Positions 19,785 to 23,286 of a stretch of DNA of 23,286 nucleotides are shown here, piece by piece. The notes under the pieces were generated by a model, which saw nothing but the letters and a program-made list of their open reading frames with translations, searched no databases and had not been told where the DNA came from. The position numbers and the translations under genes were made by a program. Numbering within the stretch: position 1 is the stretch's first letter; every line of letters starts with the position of its first letter. This DNA is from DASZTV01 sp036267875. Its GTDB lineage: Bacteria > Actinomycetota > Actinomycetes > JAFAQI01. The stretch is taken from positions 1-23,286 of the forward strand of contig DATAVE010000129.1 of assembly GCA_036267875.1 (NCBI GenBank), read 5' to 3'.

Positions 19785-21429
19785 GTTCGGTGATCGCGAA
19801 CTTGTATCCCTTGACCATGTAGCAGGTGGTCGCGGGATTCGCGCGGGTCACCCAAGTGTTCTGGGCGATCGACCACTGCGCCGCGGACACGCAGTGTTTG
19901 GTCGGTTTGTCGTAGAAGCTCGGGGCGTACGGCCGGAAGCTCACGTACGGCACTGTCGTGCCGTCGCCGCCGAAGTCGGGCTTGTTGTTCATGTACGCGA
20001 TGACGCACTTGCGGGTGAGGTCCGCGCCACAGGACTGCGCCGCCTCGGTGAACCACTCGGCGCCGATCCAGCCCTCGAACGCCCATTCGTGGTTGTGGGC
20101 GAGATCGCTCGGGAAGTACTGCTTCATCGCGGCCTGGAACTTCACGGCCTCCGGGTTGGACGGGTCGTCGAAGTTCGCGACGTATCCGTCGGTCCAGCTC
20201 TTCGCCAGGCACTTCGGGGTTCCGGCGAGATCCGTACCGAGGCTCTGCGCCCAGTCGGAGATCGTCGAGAGGTGGACCTTCATCTGGTCCTCGAACGGGG
20301 TGTTCTGCTCGATCGCCTGGCACAGCTTCTGGGTGCCGTTGAGATCCACGGCATCGGCGACGAGGTCGACACCGTCGGCCTTCATCTGCGCGACCGCTGA
20401 GGCGAAGTTCGGCAGACCCAGGTTGACCTGGTACTGCGTGACCTTGACGCCGGCCTGCTCGAAGTCCTGCACGAGCTCGTTCGCGCCGTACCGGGAGCTG
20501 GCCTGGTCGTAGTAGACGATGCCGGCGTGGGTGACGTGCTCCTTCTCCTTGAAGAAGGTCGCCTCCTCGTCCCACCGGTAGGCGTAGCCGTTGAGGCCGA
20601 GGGTCTTGCCGTTGTGCGGCTGGTTGAGGCCGTCGATCGAGAACAGGTTCGGGTACTTGTAGTAGTACGTCGAGATCGGCTGGCTGCCGATGTCGGGTAC
20701 GCCCTTCTGATAGACGTACGGCGCTCCGGCGTACTCGTAGATGTTGTTGGCGACGAAGGCGAACGCCTTGTCCGTGTCGATGCAGGTGTGGATCTGGGCG
20801 AGGTCGCCTGAGTCCGAGCCGTCGTCGGGGTGGGTCGTGAAGTTGACCTGCCGGCCGTTGATGCCGCCGTGCGCGTTGAGGTAGGCGAAGTACGCGGCGG
20901 CGCCGTAGTAGCTCGGCGTGAACTGGTATGGGCCGAACGGTCCGCCCTCGGTGACGACGTTGCACACGTTGATCGTGTTCGCCGTGACACCCGTGTCAGA
21001 CGCGAAGTTCGCCTGCTGCTGACCGCCACTCGAGCTGCTCGTCGTCGGCTTGGGGCCGGTGGTCGGACCTCCTGGGGCCGTGATCGACCCAGGTGAACCG
21101 CCCGTCGACGGGACGCCGGTCGGCGTGATGTCGCCGGGCTGGCTGCTCGGCGCCGTGTCGCCTGGCGTCTGGATCGGCGTGATGCCGCCGGTCTGCGGGG
21201 CACTGGACGGATTGACCGTGTACTGACTGAATGCCGAGTCCGACAGTCGCGTCCCACATCCGGTGAGGATCGCGATCGACGCGAGCGCCACGACGGAGGG
21301 CCAACGGCCCCGCCACAATCGGGATGCGACACGCGCGTCAGTTCCACGGCGCCGCCTCGCGGCACGTGTGGAACCGGGCTGTGGCCGGGTTTGGAGTGTC
21401 GGGCTAGACAGAGACGTCAGACGCGGCAT
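19777..21429 (-). CDS. Type-1 periplasmic-binding lipoprotein (branched-chain amino acid ABC-type substrate-binding family)
   Basis: 550 residues from ATG 21429. The lipobox is ILTGC (Cys58). The n-region before the hydrophobic core is about 43 residues and very basic, which is long for a signal peptide. A TTG at 21318 would give a normal-length one (MWRGRWPSVVALASIAIL), so the start is uncertain. A Pro/Thr/Ser/Gly-rich linker (about 64-140) precedes a PBP domain (about 145-550) with VTANTINVCNVV, YFAYLNAHGGINGRQVNF and later AGVKVTQYQVNLG, DLVADAVDL and SDWAQSLGTDL. This is the Peripla_BP_6 layout. The domain has many cysteines (likely disulfides) and binds an unknown solute outside the cell. 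No permease or ATPase gene is beside it, so it is an orphan here. Confidence 0.85.
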   Translation of the reverse strand: MPRLTSLSSPTLQTRPQPGSTRAARRRRGTDARVASRLWRGRWPSVVALASIAILTGCGTRLSDSAFSQYTVNPSSAPQTGGITPIQTPGDTAPSSQPGDITPTGVPSTGGSPGSITAPGGPTTGPKPTTSSSSGGQQQANFASDTGVTANTINVCNVVTEGGPFGPYQFTPSYYGAAAYFAYLNAHGGINGRQVNFTTHPDDGSDSGDLAQIHTCIDTDKAFAFVANNIYEYAGAPYVYQKGVPDIGSQPISTYYYKYPNLFSIDGLNQPHNGKTLGLNGYAYRWDEEATFFKEKEHVTHAGIVYYDQASSRYGANELVQDFEQAGVKVTQYQVNLGLPNFASAVAQMKADGVDLVADAVDLNGTQKLCQAIEQNTPFEDQMKVHLSTISDWAQSLGTDLAGTPKCLAKSWTDGYVANFDDPSNPEAVKFQAAMKQYFPSDLAHNHEWAFEGWIGAEWFTEAAQSCGADLTRKCVIAYMNNKPDFGGDGTTVPYVSFRPYAPSFYDKPTKHCVSAAQWSIAQNTWVTRANPATTCYMVKGYKFAITEPT

Positions 21430-21434
21430 GATTG

Positions 21435-21461
21435 AGTATTGTGAGCCTCGCCACAGGGCAA
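21435..21461 (-). promoter_or_regulatory. Possible promoter of the binding-lipoprotein gene
   Basis: On the minus strand a TTGCCC-like -35 (21456-21461) and AATACT-like -10 (21435-21440) are 15 bases apart. The -10 ends six bases before the ATG at 21429, so transcription would begin at or next to the start codon (leaderless mRNA, common in actinomycetes). The spacing is short and the match modest. Confidence 0.25.
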
Positions 21462-21479
21462 GTCCAGCGAGGGAGCAAC

Positions 21480-22985
21480 GTGACGGCGACCAGCCTCGCG
21501 CTCCGCCGCCGAGGTCGGGTGCTGGCCTGGCTGGCAGCGACCGGCATCGCGATCGCCGGAATCGCAGGCGCCGGATCAGCCGGCGCAAGCGGTTCGGACA
21601 AGCCAGCCCCACCCGCGCCGCCCGACTACACGTATTCGACTGCCGCGACAGCGATCGGCATTCAGATCGCCTTCCAGCAGAACCCTGAGCTGTCCTCGCT
21701 TCCGGACCCGTTCGACGTCCGCACGCCGGAGTCCGACACCGAGCTCGACAGCTTCGGCACCTCGCAGGCTGACGGCCACATCGGCAACCTCAATGGGCTC
21801 GGTGGCATTCCTGGCCTGATCTGCTTGATCGCCGGCGCCGCGACGTGCGCGGAGATCCCGATCGGCACGCTCACCGGCGGACTGATCCAGAACTTCCCGC
21901 CGCCGGACCCGCTCGACGCGCACGCTGTCTACCCGGCGACCCCGACCGCCAAGGCTCCTGTGATCGGCACCCACGCGGCGCAGGCGTCGTTCGACTCCAG
22001 CGGCTTCAGTCTTGGCGCCGCGAGCGCGAACTCGATCGCCAATCAATACAACACGTCGGCGATCGTCAACGACGAGAACATCGGCATTGCCGGCTTGCTG
22101 TCCATCGGCTCGTCCAACACATCGACGACCCAGGTCGCGAACGCCGATGGCGTGACGACGACCGCGACCGCGCTGGTGTCGGACATCGACCTCGGCGGCA
22201 AGCTGCTGAGCGTCGGCACGCTGAAGTCAACGACCGTCGTGGTCTCCAAGCCCGGAAAGCCGGCTAAGGACACGACCTCGACGGTCCTGACGGACGTCAG
22301 GGCGCTCGGTCAGCCCGCGACGATCGACGGGTCGGGCATCCACATCGCGGGCAAGGCGCTGCCGGGCAACCTCATCGCGCTCGTGCAGAAGCTGGTGAAC
22401 CAGATCCTCGGCAAGGCCGGCATCCACCTGTCGCTCGCACAGGCGAAGAGCAGCAATGGCGACACCGGTCACACCGTTGCGGCGTCGGGCCTGCTGTTGA
22501 CCTTCGACCACGACCTCAGCGGCATCAAGCCGATCACGATCGCGCCGCCGACCGGCATCCCGTGCCCGCCGCAGCTCGCGGTCCTACCCGTCGATCCGTG
22601 CGCCGGCGTGAGCCTGGCCCTCGACGGGCATTACCACGGTCAGGTCGCGCTCGGTCAGGTCGGCGTGGTCAGCCTGGCCCAGCCCGGCGGCGTGACCTCG
22701 ACCATTCCCACGCCCGGTGCCTCGACACCGGTGACCAGCCCGACCGGCGACACCGGCCCGGGCATCAACACCGGCGGTCCGATCCCGCCAACCGGTCCCG
22801 GCATCAGGACTAGCCCTGTCCCCGGTAGCAGCCAGCCGCCGGTCGTCGCATCCGCACCGCAGAACGCCTCGGATCAGCTCAAGGGGGCGAGCCACCGACT
22901 GCTGTGGTTCTTCCCGCTGTTCTTTGTTGCACTGCTTTCGATCATCGGAAGATTCCGTACACCTGCTCGGTTCCCCACGGTCTGA
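21480..22985 (+). CDS. Exported cell-surface protein with C-terminal membrane anchor; choice-of-anchor-like, function unknown
   Basis: I start at GTG 21480 because AGGGAG (21470-21475) is four bases upstream; TTG/GTG codons at 21432 and 21441 have no such site. The product has 501 residues. The signal peptide is RRRGRVLAWLAATGIAIAGI, followed by a Gly/Ala cleavage region. The central part is a beta-rich domain (about 170-385: AQASFDSSGFSLGAAS, IGIAGLLSIGSSNTST, ATALVSDIDLGGKLL, VTDVRALG-like repeats, GHTVAASGLLLTFDHDL). Next comes a Pro/Thr/Gly linker with PTG-type repeats (about 400-470), then one TM helix LLWFFPLFFVALLSIIG and a basic RFRTPARF tail. The layout (export signal, outer domain, wall-spanning linker, C-terminal anchor) fits a surface protein and resembles mycobacterial choice-of-anchor P proteins. 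It diverges from the binding lipoprotein and precedes a membrane protein. Confidence 0.8.
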   Translation: MTATSLALRRRGRVLAWLAATGIAIAGIAGAGSAGASGSDKPAPPAPPDYTYSTAATAIGIQIAFQQNPELSSLPDPFDVRTPESDTELDSFGTSQADGHIGNLNGLGGIPGLICLIAGAATCAEIPIGTLTGGLIQNFPPPDPLDAHAVYPATPTAKAPVIGTHAAQASFDSSGFSLGAASANSIANQYNTSAIVNDENIGIAGLLSIGSSNTSTTQVANADGVTTTATALVSDIDLGGKLLSVGTLKSTTVVVSKPGKPAKDTTSTVLTDVRALGQPATIDGSGIHIAGKALPGNLIALVQKLVNQILGKAGIHLSLAQAKSSNGDTGHTVAASGLLLTFDHDLSGIKPITIAPPTGIPCPPQLAVLPVDPCAGVSLALDGHYHGQVALGQVGVVSLAQPGGVTSTIPTPGASTPVTSPTGDTGPGINTGGPIPPTGPGIRTSPVPGSSQPPVVASAPQNASDQLKGASHRLLWFFPLFFVALLSIIGRFRTPARFPTV

Positions 22986-23002
22986 CGAAGGGACTGGAGA
23001 CG

Positions 23003-23286
23003 ATGGCATCCGCCCGCGCCATTTCGACGAGGACGCCTGACCCGGATCGGGTCGAGGTCACGCCTTCGGTCGGCTTCGCTTGGCTGATCGAGGGCATCAG
23101 GCCCTATCTCGGCTATCTGTTCATCGCCGCCGGCCTGGTGGCGCTGTTCATCGGCTGGTACGGCGTCTCCGGTGAGTCACTGGTCGCCAAGCAGCTGCCC
23201 TACGTCGCGAGCGCCGGTCTGCTCGGCGTCGTGCTGGTCGCGATCGGCAACCGGATCTTCATGATCAACGACCTGCGCCACGACTC
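23003..23286 (+). CDS. Membrane protein, 3' partial, function unknown
   Basis: The gene opens at ATG 23003 with GGAGA (22996-23000) just before it and runs off the window after about 94 residues. The start is polar and basic (MASARAISTRTPDPDRVEV). Two hydrophobic helices follow at about residues 38-55 (YLGYLFIAAGLVALFIGW) and 68-87 (YVASAGLLGVVLVAIGNRIF), with a short outside loop. It lies 17 bases behind the anchored surface protein on the same strand, so the two are probably co-transcribed and may act together at the cell surface. I do not recognise the family from this fragment. Confidence 0.7.
   Translation, partial: MASARAISTRTPDPDRVEVTPSVGFAWLIEGIRPYLGYLFIAAGLVALFIGWYGVSGESLVAKQLPYVASAGLLGVVLVAIGNRIFMINDLRHD

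Noticed and set aside
21061..21200. Repeat-rich stretch in the binding lipoprotein as a possible tandem DNA repeat
   Set aside because: It encodes a Pro/Thr/Gly/Ser linker with irregular units (TPGD, SQPGD, STGG); there is no exact nucleotide period.
20382..21365. 327-codon minus-strand frame overlapping the binding lipoprotein in another phase
   Set aside because: It is almost entirely Arg/Ser/Thr, the typical off-frame reading of a GC-rich gene.

Overview
The window is high-GC DNA with GTG as well as ATG starts, lipobox lipoproteins, a SigE-type ECF sigma factor, paired TetR regulators and a CtaG/SCO copper-delivery module. This fits an actinomycete (Actinomycetota); nothing in the sequence lets me name a genus. 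There are no rRNA or tRNA genes, no CRISPR array and no insertion sequence.

Layout. (1) 2-241: the 3' end of a ferredoxin-NADP reductase-like gene. (2) 213-4442: small, apparently lineage-specific genes: two minus-strand exported proteins, a probable frame-broken lipoprotein fragment (1707-1995), an ECF sigma factor translationally coupled to a single-pass membrane protein, and a four-TM protein with a cytosolic CPCC zinc-ribbon-like domain. By eye this part is less GC-rich than the rest. (3) 4554-6194: a Tat-exported flavin amine oxidase, divergent from the copper genes. (4) 6213-13360: a copper-handling region. On the plus strand are a CopC-CopD fusion, a YcnI-like DUF1775 protein, an Asp-box beta-propeller lipoprotein and an MFS transporter. 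Facing them on the minus strand are an SCO lipoprotein and a PCuAC-CtaG fusion. (5) 13423-16736: a large secreted alpha/beta hydrolase, divergent from an isopenicillin-N-synthase-like oxygenase. (6) 16760-19784: a minus-strand TetR - enoyl-CoA hydratase - DMT transporter operon, with a second TetR gene divergent from it. (7) 19777-23286: an orphan type-1 periplasmic-binding lipoprotein, divergent from a wall-spanning, C-terminally membrane-anchored protein, followed by a membrane protein cut off by the window edge.

How they may work together. CopC-CopD and YcnI both mature at an Ala-Ser-Ala|His site, leaving an N-terminal histidine of the kind that binds copper outside the cell, and CopD would move copper inward. 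SCO and PCuAC deliver copper to the CuA centre of cytochrome c oxidase, and CtaG serves the CuB site. The plain reading is a copper capture and cytochrome-oxidase metallation locus, with the beta-propeller lipoprotein and MFS transporter as less understood partners. The TetR/crotonase/DMT group looks like a regulated acyl-CoA or carboxylate catabolic unit.

Most notable points: the PCuAC-CtaG single polypeptide with a Met-rich linker, the 4TM-CPCC architecture, the oxygenase lacking the usual RxS arginine, the broken lipoprotein reading frame at 1707-1995, and several precise inverted or tandem repeats in intergenic positions.
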